From IMG/VR virus record IMGVR_UViG_3300009159_000236, positions 1 through 28,440 of that record: a DNA stretch of 28,440 nt; one strand, written 5' to 3'. The translations under genes and the position numbers were made by a program. The stretch is from a virus. The notes under the pieces are model-generated. The model saw only the letters and a list, made by a program, of their open reading frames with translations. It was not told the origin of the DNA and did not search any database. How positions within the stretch are numbered: position 1 is the stretch's first letter; every line of letters begins with the position of its first letter. Below, piece by piece: positions 16,007 through 23,833 of the stretch.

Positions 16007-17325
16007 TTCTTTTTGGGTCCGAATGTATCTCTAATTAACTTCATAGAAGTATATGATCTTTCAACATCAAAATGATGGCATAATTCTTTTATCATATATA
16101 GACCACTTGTTTCTGAATCATATTCTTTTGCATCAGATTCGGAAATTTTGGGAAATTGACATTCGATAATATCACCTGCTCTCAAATTTGTATTTGAGGG
16201 AACCATAATACTCATAGTTTGTGTGAAAAGAGTGTTATATCTCATCAATGATTGTGATTGGTGTAATGATGGATCCGAATTTTGCGATGTAGATACGCCT
16301 GGATCCATTGTTCCAACATCCAAAATTTGACTCATAATTCTTGTTGGTACTTCATCGAGACCTAGATTGGAACTATTTGAAATTTTTGGAAGTTCTAATT
16401 TTTTACCTAGATTCTTTGTTTTTTTAGAATAATTATTATATGTAAATACAGTGTTTGAAAAATTAAAATCCAATGGATTGAAGAATAATCTTTGACTAGA
16501 ATACGCCCCTAATCTAAGTTTTTCTATTAGATTTTGATTTTTATCAGTAATATAATTTAAAATTTTCAAATCATTATCATCTTTCTTATCTTCAGAATCA
16601 TAAGAAGTTGTTGCTTCACTATATGTGTATGTTGCTTTTGGAGATTGTTCAATCAAATTATCAATAGATCTAAATTGGAATCCATCAATTGTTTGATAAA
16701 ATAAAAATCCTGCTGTACCAGATCCAGAAGATTCGGGAACAGATTTTGATGCTAACCAAGTTAAAATTGTAAATGGTTTTCTCATATTTCCAACAAAACC
16801 ATATTTGTTTGAGGTCTTATCAATTTTTCCAATTTTTTTCGCTATCAAATAGTCATTAAGAATTGCTCTAACAGAATTATCAATTGTTGATGATGGGTTA
16901 AATTTTTTTGGAACTCTAGAAGTTTCATTTGTAATTGATTCTCTTGAAGTTAAATGAAGAGTAAAACTTTCTCTTTGAGTCTCAGAAATTACATCAGTAA
17001 TACTTGAAACATAAAGATAACCATTAGAATTTTTTGAAAAATCTAATCCTGGATTTTTTTCACTGTTTCCTGAAATTCTTATTGATAATCTCTCTCCACC
17101 TCTTAAAGGAAGTCCATTATAAATTGATTGCTTATCTCCATCTGGATTTTCTTTGGGAGCAATTACATTTCCAGTGTCCATTACTTTAATTTTGGCAGTA
17201 ATGGTAGGTGAAAAAATATCTTCAAAATATTCAACTGCAATAGTACCACTACTAATATCAACAGTTCTACTTTGATCGTTTGATTCTATAATTAATTCTT
17301 CAAATATAGATTTTTTTATTGACAT
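16003..17325 (-). CDS. 27: gp27-like baseplate hub protein, 440 aa
   Basis: The protein starts MSIKKSIFEELIIESNDQSR and has a tube-like domain pattern early on (TIAVEYFEDIFSPTITAKIK, RLSIRISGN). The C-terminus is typical of hub proteins: NLRAGDIIECQFP followed by SGLYMIKELCHHFDVERSYT and an LIRD-type end. T4 gp27 is 391 aa and forms the trimeric hub holding gp5. The order lysozyme protein, gp27-like, gp5-like, with overlaps of 1-4 nt, fits a co-translated hub module. The start is fixed by the TAATG overlap with the preceding gene. Family placement rests on these motifs and context, and sequence identity to T4 is low. Confidence 0.72.
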   Translation of the reverse strand: MSIKKSIFEELIIESNDQSRTVDISSGTIAVEYFEDIFSPTITAKIKVMDTGNVIAPKENPDGDKQSIYNGLPLRGGERLSIRISGNSEKNPGLDFSKNSNGYLYVSSITDVISETQRESFTLHLTSRESITNETSRVPKKFNPSSTIDNSVRAILNDYLIAKKIGKIDKTSNKYGFVGNMRKPFTILTWLASKSVPESSGSGTAGFLFYQTIDGFQFRSIDNLIEQSPKATYTYSEATTSYDSEDKKDDNDLKILNYITDKNQNLIEKLRLGAYSSQRLFFNPLDFNFSNTVFTYNNYSKKTKNLGKKLELPKISNSSNLGLDEVPTRIMSQILDVGTMDPGVSTSQNSDPSLHQSQSLMRYNTLFTQTMSIMVPSNTNLRAGDIIECQFPKISESDAKEYDSETSGLYMIKELCHHFDVERSYTSMKLIRDTFGPKKK

Positions 17326-19295
17326 TATAGATACGCTAGCTCTAGAAGAAGTTTTTGCTTAATAAATCTATTTAACAAGTAAGTATTATCTACTTGACCA
17401 GTAGGTTTTTTTCCTTCTGTTGGATAAGATGCTACTGTGGTTTGTGGAGGTGGTGATGATTCGGGAACATCGACAACAATTGTTTGACCTTTTCTTTCTG
17501 GAGTAATTACTTGTTCAACATTTGATTTTGCTGTAGGATATAAATTTGCCTTCGCTGGTTTTCCAGAAAGATCCGATCCAGAAGATCCAGAAGCACCGTG
17601 AGAAACGGTAATTCCCTGACTTCCAACAATTTCTGCCTCTCTTCCATATCCTCCCCTATAATAGACCGAACCTACGGCAAAGGGAAATTTAGTTGCCGAT
17701 CCTGGTTGAGATGGAAAAGTTCTTTGCACTGAAGGATTAGTTTCCTGTATATCAACTGCCATGCTGCTTCTTGCACCATGTGCTTGCTGTTCTGCAGCAA
17801 TTTGAGATTTTAGAGTTGCATCATCTTTACTTGCAAAAATTCCAGCATTTCCAAAATAAACACTAGATCCTCTTGCAAACATTGCCTTTACAGCATAAAA
17901 GGCAACATCTCTAATTCTTGCAAGTATTGATGGATCATTTGTTTTGGAAGAATAATCCAAATGAAAATGTGTTGCATATAATTTATCTTTACCATTTCCA
18001 GATCCACCCTGAATAAATCCACCAGACCCACTTTGGGGTATAAGTGATAATCCAGTGGAAGTATTTGTAGGTTTTGTTGAGATTGTTGTTGGAGTTGGTT
18101 TTGCTGATTGTGTTGGTTGTGCCTTTGATACTGGAGTTCTTCTCGCCTGCTCAACAATTGCCCTTTCTTTAGTAGAGTATTTGGATCCTCCAGAAGTCCA
18201 AGGTGCTATTCCCCTTTCTTGCATTAATGCAAGTGCCATTCTATCTTGATTTTCGGGACTAAATTGATCGCTTGGTTTTAAACCTGCAGAATTCATTGCT
18301 CCTGGAAGAGTATTACCAATCATTTGATATTTTCCAGCAGCATGAACTCCCAAATCAGGTTTTGCGTTTCTTGGATATTTTCTTTCATTTTGACGATCAA
18401 TGACTTCACCAATGGTCATATCAGTTAAATTTTTACCAATAATATCTTTTGAAGTTTTGCCTCCCATAGTTGATCCAACTATGTTTCCATTTTTATCAGT
18501 TCCTTGATTCATAGCATTATAATTGCCACCACTTTCTGGACCAGCAATAATATCCAATGCTTGTTTATGAATTCCTCCTACAGGGCTAGAAGGTGTTGAT
18601 GGTTGAGGATAAAGTGTATTTGGCGCTTCTTCTCCTAATGGTGGTGCTTCTTCTTCAGTATCAGAAGATTGTGTAAGTGGTGTGGTTAATAATTTATAAG
18701 CTTGAAACAATTCATCATTTACAGATTGCATGGAAGAATTTAAATCTAAAAATGAATTTTTTACTCTGCCTGATTGATCAGTAAAATCAAAAGTTGCTAT
18801 GTTAGTAACAACACTTGTTAAAAGAGTTCCAAAATTACTTATTATATTTAAAGTATCTCCTATAAAATCCGATATTAAACTTCCAACTTTAAATACTCTA
18901 GAAATAAATTCCTTTCCTATAAAAATTATTGTTGGCAAATTCTCAACTAACCATCCAGCAGTTAAAAATCCAAGAAATCCCAATAATCTCTGAAATGGTC
19001 CAGCAGAACTTGAACTAATCATTCTAAATCCACTTGTTGGATTTGTAGTTACTTTTGATGCTTCAATCCTATCTTCAATTTCCTTTCTTCTAGATGCTTC
19101 TCTTCTTCTTGCATCAAGAATACTTGATTTAAATGCCAATCTTTCCTTTTCTTTCGTATTAGATGATATTACTCTAGAAATTTTATTAATAGAAATATTA
19201 GATTTTAAGATTTGGTTTTTTGTAGTATTAATAGATCTATTAGCATCTTCGGATGCAAGTAAAGATAATCTAAAAGAACTGGATATAGATGCCAT
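17325..19295 (-). CDS. Tail-associated lysozyme-domain protein of the hub, 656 aa
   Basis: Residues 1-80 are basic and coiled-coil-like (RRREASRRKEIEDRIEASK). Residues about 100-165 contain hydrophobic helices including FLTAGWLVENLPTIIF. Residues about 242-365 form a lysozyme-like muramidase domain: IIAGPESGGNYNAMNQGT with candidate catalytic Glu253, then AGKYQMIGNTL and FSPENQDRMALALM. A Pro/Thr-rich linker (about 388-415) leads to a C-terminal domain with ATHFHLDY (about 445) and HGARSSMAVDIQE (about 508), possibly metal-binding but unassigned. The protein would cut peptidoglycan during tail penetration, the job done by the gp5 lysozyme in T4. It lies 1 nt after the tape-measure-like gene and overlaps gp27-like by 1 nt. 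Confidence 0.72.
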   Translation of the reverse strand: MASISSSFRLSLLASEDANRSINTTKNQILKSNISINKISRVISSNTKEKERLAFKSSILDARRREASRRKEIEDRIEASKVTTNPTSGFRMISSSSAGPFQRLLGFLGFLTAGWLVENLPTIIFIGKEFISRVFKVGSLISDFIGDTLNIISNFGTLLTSVVTNIATFDFTDQSGRVKNSFLDLNSSMQSVNDELFQAYKLLTTPLTQSSDTEEEAPPLGEEAPNTLYPQPSTPSSPVGGIHKQALDIIAGPESGGNYNAMNQGTDKNGNIVGSTMGGKTSKDIIGKNLTDMTIGEVIDRQNERKYPRNAKPDLGVHAAGKYQMIGNTLPGAMNSAGLKPSDQFSPENQDRMALALMQERGIAPWTSGGSKYSTKERAIVEQARRTPVSKAQPTQSAKPTPTTISTKPTNTSTGLSLIPQSGSGGFIQGGSGNGKDKLYATHFHLDYSSKTNDPSILARIRDVAFYAVKAMFARGSSVYFGNAGIFASKDDATLKSQIAAEQQAHGARSSMAVDIQETNPSVQRTFPSQPGSATKFPFAVGSVYYRGGYGREAEIVGSQGITVSHGASGSSGSDLSGKPAKANLYPTAKSNVEQVITPERKGQTIVVDVPESSPPPQTTVASYPTEGKKPTGQVDNTYLLNRFIKQKLLLELAYL

Positions 19296-19296
19296 C

Positions 19297-21039
19297 TTAC
19301 ATTACCACATTATAATTTAACTGAGAATACAAGATATAAAAATTATCAGGGTTTGCTGAATTTATCAATGGAACATCAGTCATACTTTCACCAGTACTTG
19401 GAAAAACTTTCTGTGATTTTTGTGGAGATTGTCCAGATGATGTGACGATAACATTTGGTTTTGCTTCGGGCAAATTACCTACATTTGGAACTGGTTTTGG
19501 TATATTTTGAACTTGAGCTGGTTGTATATTTAATTTTTTCTCATTTGATTGAGTGGGTGAAGTTACTTCTGGAATATTTTGTTCATTTGTTTTAGACTCT
19601 ACCTCTAATTTTTGTTCAGATTGTTTACTATCAAATGAATTTTCGATACGCTTAAATTCTGGATTTGATGTGTCAATATTGAAAGTATAATTACCAACTC
19701 CAGCAGTCATTGGTGTTTGTGGAGTAGATTTAATTTCAGGTTGTGTTGGTGCTGGTGAAGGTGTTGCTGAATTAATCTTTGGTTGTGTTGCTGTTACTGA
19801 TGGTGCAGCTGCTGGTGAAGGTGTTGCTGAATTAATCTTTGGTTGTGTTGCTGTTACTGATGGTGCAGCTGCTGGTGAAGGTGTTGATTTTTGTGAATTA
19901 ATTTTTGGTTTTGCTGTTTCTGATGATTTTTCTGCTGGTTTTGGTGCATTTGCTCCTGTAAGAAGGTCAGTACCTTTTCCTGCAAGTATAAATCCTGCAG
20001 CTCCACCAGCAATCATTCCTGGAAGTTTTAATGGTCCTGGCAATTTTGCCCCCATCTGAGCGCCTTTTTCTGCCCCATAAAGACTAGCAGCAGTTCCTGC
20101 TCCCGCCTGAACATTTGTTTGTCCCTCATTCTTTCTTTCTATAAATTCGGTAGCACCCAGAACAACATTAACGGCACCTTTAGCAACACCCTTAAGTACA
20201 TTACCAGTATTTTTTAATAATCCACTAGTGGCACCCTCTGTTGCACCTTTAGTGGCGGCCGTTGTTGCGCCTTTAGCAGCACCACCACTAAAAATACTTT
20301 TTGCCGTAGATGTAACTGCTTTAATTGGAGCGGTAATAATTTTTCCAATCAATCCTGTAATTTTTGCAACAACACTTCCAAGTGTTTTAATAATTAAATT
20401 AAATCCACCTTTAATTGTAAAAAGAATTCCAGCGGCAATACCAAGATGTTTAATAATATTATTTTTAATCTCAGTAAGTTTACTCCTATCTCCTTGCTGC
20501 TTAGCATCAAAAAATTTAACTAACTCATTTGTTAGCCACCCAGCAAAAAGAAATGTGAGTGCCTTTTGAACATTACCAAAAATATCTTGAACTTTTGGTG
20601 TAAGTTTTTGAACTGGTATAAGAACTGCAGATTGTATTTTCTGCTCTATCTCATTTTCTTTACCAATTCTTATTTCCTGTTCTGCATATCTTCTTTGTCT
20701 TTCTGCTTCTGATATTAATCTAGATTGGTCGGAAGCACCATCTTGCTGAATTAATACTGCAATTTTTTCTAATCCAGAATTTAAAGTTACAACTTGCTGA
20801 TTGAGATTTTTAACCTGAGTATCAAGTGCAATTAAAGATTGTTGATTTGTTTGTGCAAGTTGTAAATTTTGATTATTATTCTCTACATATTGGGATATAA
20901 AAGTAGTATCTCCCCTAAAGGATGAACTTGATATTTTTGTACTATTTAAAATTGCCTGCCTTACTTCTTTGGACAGCGGAGATCCTGTAATTGGATCTAC
21001 TCCATTACTAGCAACTGATTTTAAATCAACTTCCGCCAT
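19297..21039 (-). CDS. Tape-measure/hub-like structural protein (gp29 candidate), 580 aa
   Basis: Residues about 45-150 are a Gln-rich coiled coil (NNNQNLQLAQTNQQSLIALD, then VKNLNQQVVTLNSGLEKIAV). Residues about 160-185 hold a hydrophobic module, FLFAGWLTNELVKFFD, and 195-370 are Ala/Gly-rich hydrophobic helices (GIAAGILFTIKGGFNLIIKT). The C-terminal 200 aa are Pro/Ser/Gln-rich and low complexity, with a 20-aa repeat (SPAAAPSVTATQPKINSATP). Length, coiled coil and hydrophobic helices fit a tape measure/hub protein, and T4 gp29 is 590 aa. Position next to gp51- and gp26-like genes matches T4 order 26-51-27-28-29. The start lies inside the end of the gp51-like gene (14-nt overlap). Assignment to gp29 is inference. 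Confidence 0.6.
   Translation of the reverse strand: MAEVDLKSVASNGVDPITGSPLSKEVRQAILNSTKISSSSFRGDTTFISQYVENNNQNLQLAQTNQQSLIALDTQVKNLNQQVVTLNSGLEKIAVLIQQDGASDQSRLISEAERQRRYAEQEIRIGKENEIEQKIQSAVLIPVQKLTPKVQDIFGNVQKALTFLFAGWLTNELVKFFDAKQQGDRSKLTEIKNNIIKHLGIAAGILFTIKGGFNLIIKTLGSVVAKITGLIGKIITAPIKAVTSTAKSIFSGGAAKGATTAATKGATEGATSGLLKNTGNVLKGVAKGAVNVVLGATEFIERKNEGQTNVQAGAGTAASLYGAEKGAQMGAKLPGPLKLPGMIAGGAAGFILAGKGTDLLTGANAPKPAEKSSETAKPKINSQKSTPSPAAAPSVTATQPKINSATPSPAAAPSVTATQPKINSATPSPAPTQPEIKSTPQTPMTAGVGNYTFNIDTSNPEFKRIENSFDSKQSEQKLEVESKTNEQNIPEVTSPTQSNEKKLNIQPAQVQNIPKPVPNVGNLPEAKPNVIVTSSGQSPQKSQKVFPSTGESMTDVPLINSANPDNFYILYSQLNYNVVM
19751..19886 (-). repeat. Exact 60-bp tandem repeat, two full units plus a partial
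   Basis: Positions 19751-19810 and 19811-19870 are identical 60-mers, followed by 16 bp of a third copy. In the protein they give a 20-aa Pro/Ala/Ser/Thr unit in the disordered C-terminal part of the tape-measure-like protein. The unit length is a multiple of 3, so copy number can change without breaking the frame. Confidence 0.95.
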
Positions 21040-21205
21040 TTGATTGATTCTTCAGATTTTCTTCTTCGATGTATTGTTGGAGAAGAGATACATAAATTTC
21101 TCTTTCCCAAGGTATCATATTTTCTAACTCCGTCAAAGAGTATTTATGATGTTGAATCAAAGCAAAGTTCGTTTTATAGTATGACGCAAGATCTTCATGC
21201 GACAT
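21026..21205 (-). CDS. 51: gp51-like baseplate hub assembly protein, 59 aa
   Basis: A short ORF from ATG at 21205 to TGA at 21028-21026. It begins MSHEDLASYYKTNFALIQHH, has a TELENMIPWEREIYVSLL core and ends in a charged tail (QYIEEENLKNQSNGGS). The 'xELExMIPWEREIYV.LL..Y.EEE' pattern is the signature of small tail/baseplate assembly proteins encoded directly after gp26 in T4-like phages. In T4, gp51 catalyses hub assembly and is not in the virion. It begins 2 nt after the gp26-like stop and overlaps the next start by 14 nt, so translation of all three is probably coupled. It is shorter than T4 gp51. Confidence 0.72.
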   Translation of the reverse strand: MSHEDLASYYKTNFALIQHHKYSLTELENMIPWEREIYVSLLQQYIEEENLKNQSNGGS

Positions 21206-21207
21206 AC

Positions 21208-21927
21208 CTAAGCGAAAAAACTTGACAATCCCTCTAAAACAACTGTGCTTTCAACATTAGTATTTGGATTTTTGAGACTAACAGTATGAGAAAGTTTTGG
21301 CATAGTCTCAAAGAATTTTTCAATTTCTTTAAATTGATTAGAAGTTAATTGCTCCAAAAATTGAATTAGATCTTTGTTGGAAAAATCACTTGCATTCCAA
21401 GACTCTTCTTCGCTATAAACTTGCTCAATGCATGAACAGATCAGGTCAAAAGTATCATCAACACTAACATCATTAGTATTGGAAAAATTACTTTTAATAA
21501 ATTCCTGTATAGATGGATACTTCATTCTCATTGTCAAAGCATCGTCCAATTTAATATCCCGAGAATGTTGATCACTAACTTCAACTTTAATTTCGTCAAG
21601 ATTGATACTTACTGGTACTTTTGTTACACCATCATCTGGGCAAGTAATCAAAACATTTACAGTTTCTCCTACAGATTTTCCACGAATATTTAAAAATAGA
21701 TATTCAATATCAAATGTGGATAGTTTTTCAATTTTGATTCCTCTTGTAATCAAACAGTTTGAAATTACATTTTTAACAGCATCTGCAATTTGCTTGGAAT
21801 CTTCACTTTCCATTGCAATGATAAGAATTTTTTCTTCCTTTACAAGAAATGGTCTATATTTAATTGTTTTTTTAATTGAAGGAATTTCCAACTCATATGT
21901 TGGTGTAGAGATTGTTGGTAAAGGCAT
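21208..21927 (-). CDS. 26: gp26-like baseplate hub assembly protein, 239 aa
   Basis: The protein starts MPLPTISTPTYELEIPSIKK and continues IKYRPFLVKEEKILIIAMES, the N-terminal signature of the T4 gp26 baseplate family. The middle has FDIEYLFLNIRGKSVGETV and CPDDGVTKVPVSINLDEI, a small beta-domain. The C-terminal half is helical and acidic (DTFDLICSCIEQVYSEEESW). T4 gp26 is 208 aa and is needed for hub assembly. A CTAAATAA late-type promoter motif lies 25 nt upstream of the start and AGG is placed as a ribosome-binding site, so this gene may open a late transcription unit running to the fibres. The gp51-like gene follows at 2-nt spacing. Confidence 0.85.
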   Translation of the reverse strand: MPLPTISTPTYELEIPSIKKTIKYRPFLVKEEKILIIAMESEDSKQIADAVKNVISNCLITRGIKIEKLSTFDIEYLFLNIRGKSVGETVNVLITCPDDGVTKVPVSINLDEIKVEVSDQHSRDIKLDDALTMRMKYPSIQEFIKSNFSNTNDVSVDDTFDLICSCIEQVYSEEESWNASDFSNKDLIQFLEQLTSNQFKEIEKFFETMPKLSHTVSLKNPNTNVESTVVLEGLSSFFA

Positions 21928-21951
21928 AATGACCTATAGAATTCAGTAAAT

Positions 21952-21959
21952 TTATTTAG
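21952..21959 (-). promoter_or_regulatory. Putative T4-type late promoter upstream of gp26-like gene
   Basis: CTAAATAA reads on the minus strand at 21959-21952, next to the gp54-like stop codon (21964-21962) and 24 nt before the gp26-like ATG. T4-like late promoters use a -10-only TATAAATA element; CTAAATA-type variants are reported for cyanophages. The same core occurs twice in the divergent region at 22776-22809. Confidence 0.55.
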
Positions 21960-21961
21960 GG

Positions 21962-22774
21962 TCAAATTGTTTGAATAGGATTGTATGGTCCACCAACTCC
22001 TCTTGGTCTTGGATCATCCAATCTTCCCGTACCTTGATTTAGATTTCTCCAAAGCATTTCCTGCTTACCAGTAGCAAGTTTATTTGGCAATACACTATTG
22101 TCAATTGTAGCAGATGCTGGTATTAAATTATTGTTAATATTTTGATAAATTGATAAACTAGTAGTTCTTCCTGCAATATAACGATCAAATTGGAATGAAA
22201 CGTTGATGAGCATTATATTTGAAGAACTATATGAAACTGGAATTGAGGATATGCTTAACGGGAAAAGTCCAATAAAGTTATACTCAATTTCTGCATTATA
22301 ATCTCGATCAAATTTAATTATTTTTGTGGATTCCGATTTATAGTATTTTGGATACTGCATCCTAACAAAATATGCCTGAGATTCTTGCCGAATAGGATTA
22401 GAAACTCCTGCAATTGGATTATAAGAACCACTCGTAGTGAATTCCATCCAATATTCTAAAAATTTTAATATATTATAATTACTATCAACATAAAATTCCA
22501 TCGAAATTTGAGAATAAACTTTCGAATGGGCAAATTTTTCTTGAACTCCTATATGATTATAAATCTCCCCAGATCCCAATTGAAATGTTGGAAGAGATGT
22601 GGAAGAACACAGAAGTCCAGCATCATTGGTAATAAATCTTTGAGTTATTCCTCTCCTATCCAAATAGGACAGCAATTGACCACTAAATCCACCAAATTGA
22701 ACTTCATAGTGTGAAGTTTGGGCAAGATTTGAAAATAGTGGTTTAATGTCCGATATTCTACGCGGTGAAGCCAC
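21962..22774 (-). CDS. gp54-like tail-tube-fold baseplate protein (tube initiator), GTG start, 270 aa
   Basis: The protein has features of the tail tube fold shared by T4 gp19, gp54 and gp48: an N-terminal HYEVQFGGFSGQLLSYLDRR segment, EFYVDSNYNILKFLEYWMEF, YFVRMQYPKYYKSESTKIIK, EIEYNFIGLFPLSISSIPVSYS, then INVSFQFDRYIAG. 'FP.SISSIPVSY' is the clearest tube-family signature. A lone tube subunit (gp19, about 163-200 aa) is less likely because of the baseplate context and the longer tail. Start is GTG at 22774-22772: no in-frame ATG lies upstream before a stop, and AGG is at suitable spacing. It is transcribed divergently from gp4 through a 35-bp shared region. Confidence 0.62.
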   Translation of the reverse strand: MASPRRISDIKPLFSNLAQTSHYEVQFGGFSGQLLSYLDRRGITQRFITNDAGLLCSSTSLPTFQLGSGEIYNHIGVQEKFAHSKVYSQISMEFYVDSNYNILKFLEYWMEFTTSGSYNPIAGVSNPIRQESQAYFVRMQYPKYYKSESTKIIKFDRDYNAEIEYNFIGLFPLSISSIPVSYSSSNIMLINVSFQFDRYIAGRTTSLSIYQNINNNLIPASATIDNSVLPNKLATGKQEMLWRNLNQGTGRLDDPRPRGVGGPYNPIQTI

Positions 22775-22775
22775 T

Positions 22776-22783
22776 CTAAATAC
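22776..22783 (+). promoter_or_regulatory. Putative late promoter for gp4 (divergent pair)
   Basis: CTAAATAC lies at 22776-22783, just upstream of the GTG of the oppositely oriented gp54-like gene. If it works like a T4 late -10 element, transcription would begin near 22789, leaving a leader of about 20 nt before the gp4 ATG at 22810. It forms an exact inverted repeat with the minus-strand motif at 22802-22809. Confidence 0.55.
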
Positions 22784-22801
22784 CTATTATATGTCGTATT
22801 A

Positions 22802-22809
22802 GTATTTAG
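22802..22809 (-). promoter_or_regulatory. Putative late promoter for gp54-like gene (divergent pair)
   Basis: CTAAATAC reads on the minus strand at 22809-22802, immediately next to the gp4 ATG at 22810. The expected start site is near 22796, with about 21 nt of leader before the GTG at 22774. It is the mirror copy of 22776-22783. Confidence 0.55.
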
Positions 22810-23247
22810 ATGTCATATAAGGGAAAATATCAACCAGCATTCCCCAAAAAGTATAAGGGCGATCCATCAAATATCACATATAGGTCTTTGTGGGAACGTA
22901 AATTTATGGTGTATTGTGATACTAATGAAAATATTTTAGAATGGGGAAGTGAAGAATTGGCGCTTCCTTATAGATCTCCAATAGATAATCGCATTCATAG
23001 ATACTTTCCAGACTTTTATATTAAGGTCAAAGAAAGTAACGGTTCAATTAAGAAATATCTAATTGAAATCAAACCAAAAAAACAAACAGTAGAACCAATA
23101 CCACAAAAAAGAAAAACAAAAGGATATATCTATGAAGTTTATGAATATGCTAAAAATCAGGCAAAATGGAAAGTGGCGCGGGAATTCTGTGAAGATCGCC
23201 AATGGGAATTTAAAGTTTTAACCGAAGATGATTTGGGGATTAAATAA
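22810..23247 (+). CDS. 4: Head completion protein gp4-like (PD-(D/E)XK fold), 145 aa
   Basis: The protein begins MSYKGKYQPAFPKKYKGDPS and follows the T4 gp4 head-completion pattern: ITYRSLWERKFMVYCD, EWGSEELALPYRSPIDNRIH, RYFPDFYIKV, YLIEIKPKKQT. Candidate TnsA/PD-(D/E)XK-like catalytic positions are Glu29 (WER), Asp68 (FPDF) and Glu86-x-Lys88 (IEIK). T4 gp4 is 150 aa and is needed to join heads to tails; whether it cuts DNA is not settled. It is the first gene of the plus-strand block and its stop (TAATG) overlaps the next ATG by 1 nt. The ATG directly abuts the putative minus-strand late promoter. Confidence 0.9.
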   Translation: MSYKGKYQPAFPKKYKGDPSNITYRSLWERKFMVYCDTNENILEWGSEELALPYRSPIDNRIHRYFPDFYIKVKESNGSIKKYLIEIKPKKQTVEPIPQKRKTKGYIYEVYEYAKNQAKWKVAREFCEDRQWEFKVLTEDDLGIK

Positions 23248-23813
23248 TGGCATCTAAATTAACTGGATACGAGAAACAATTAGACAGTTATACTAAAAAT
23301 GAATTGGTCGAAATTGCACAGAAATATACAATTTATTATATTGGAGAATCTGGTCAAGGAAAAACATCTGGTTATAGCAAATTAACAAAAGAAAAGTTAA
23401 TTTCAATTATTCGTAATGATAATGACTATAAGGATGCAAATCCAAATATTAATAATAGACCAGTTAATAGAATTCAAAGACTGGTTAACAGTTTATATGG
23501 AACTGAGGAACCTGAGGAACTGATGGATTATATTTTGGAAGCACTGTCTGATGGAGGAAGTTCAAGTACATCCAAAGGAAAATACTACACCTTTTTATAT
23601 TATGCAAAAACTCCAAGAATAACTTACGATCAACATCCACTTATTCTTGCTGGCGATTCTACTGCAAATGGATTTTATGGATTCAATTATCACTGGGGAA
23701 AAGTACGCCGATATACTTATCCAGAAGCTGCTAGTCCATTTTTTGAAGTTTCAGTTCGAGAATTTTATTCCTTGAAGCAACTTCCTTATGCAAAATATAT
23801 TACAAAGACCTGA
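23247..23813 (+). CDS. Putative virion protein with SAP/Rho-N-like N-terminus, 188 aa
   Basis: Residues about 1-60 (LTGYEKQLDSYTKNELVEIA, then YSKLTKEKLISIIRND) look like a helix-extended-helix SAP or Rho-N type nucleic-acid-binding unit. A linker (75-110) leads to a beta-rich C-terminal domain with KYYTFLYYAKTPRITYDQHP, GFYGFNYHWGKVRRYTY and FYSLKQLPYAKYI. The 'YDxxPL...GFxGxNxHW' layout occurs in small proteins near head/tail completion genes of marine T4-like phages. It lies between gp4-like and gp48-like genes, where T4 has genes 3, 2 and 4, so a DNA-end or head-tail joining role is conceivable but not shown. No gene symbol is assigned. Confidence 0.65.
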   Translation: MASKLTGYEKQLDSYTKNELVEIAQKYTIYYIGESGQGKTSGYSKLTKEKLISIIRNDNDYKDANPNINNRPVNRIQRLVNSLYGTEEPEELMDYILEALSDGGSSSTSKGKYYTFLYYAKTPRITYDQHPLILAGDSTANGFYGFNYHWGKVRRYTYPEAASPFFEVSVREFYSLKQLPYAKYITKT

Positions 23814-23819
23814 TAAATA
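23812..23819 (+). promoter_or_regulatory. Possible late promoter upstream of gp48-like gene
   Basis: GATAAATA at 23812-23819 differs from the T4 late consensus TATAAATA at one base and lies 14 nt before the gp48-like ATG, overlapping the previous stop codon. The leader would be very short, so this is a weaker candidate than the others. Confidence 0.35.
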
Positions 23820-23833
23820 GTTAGAAAACAATA

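Noticed and set aside
21141-21148. CATAAATA on the minus strand inside the gp51-like gene
   Set aside because: It resembles a late promoter element but lies about 100 nt from the next start and inside a coding region; chance occurrence is likely in AT-rich DNA.
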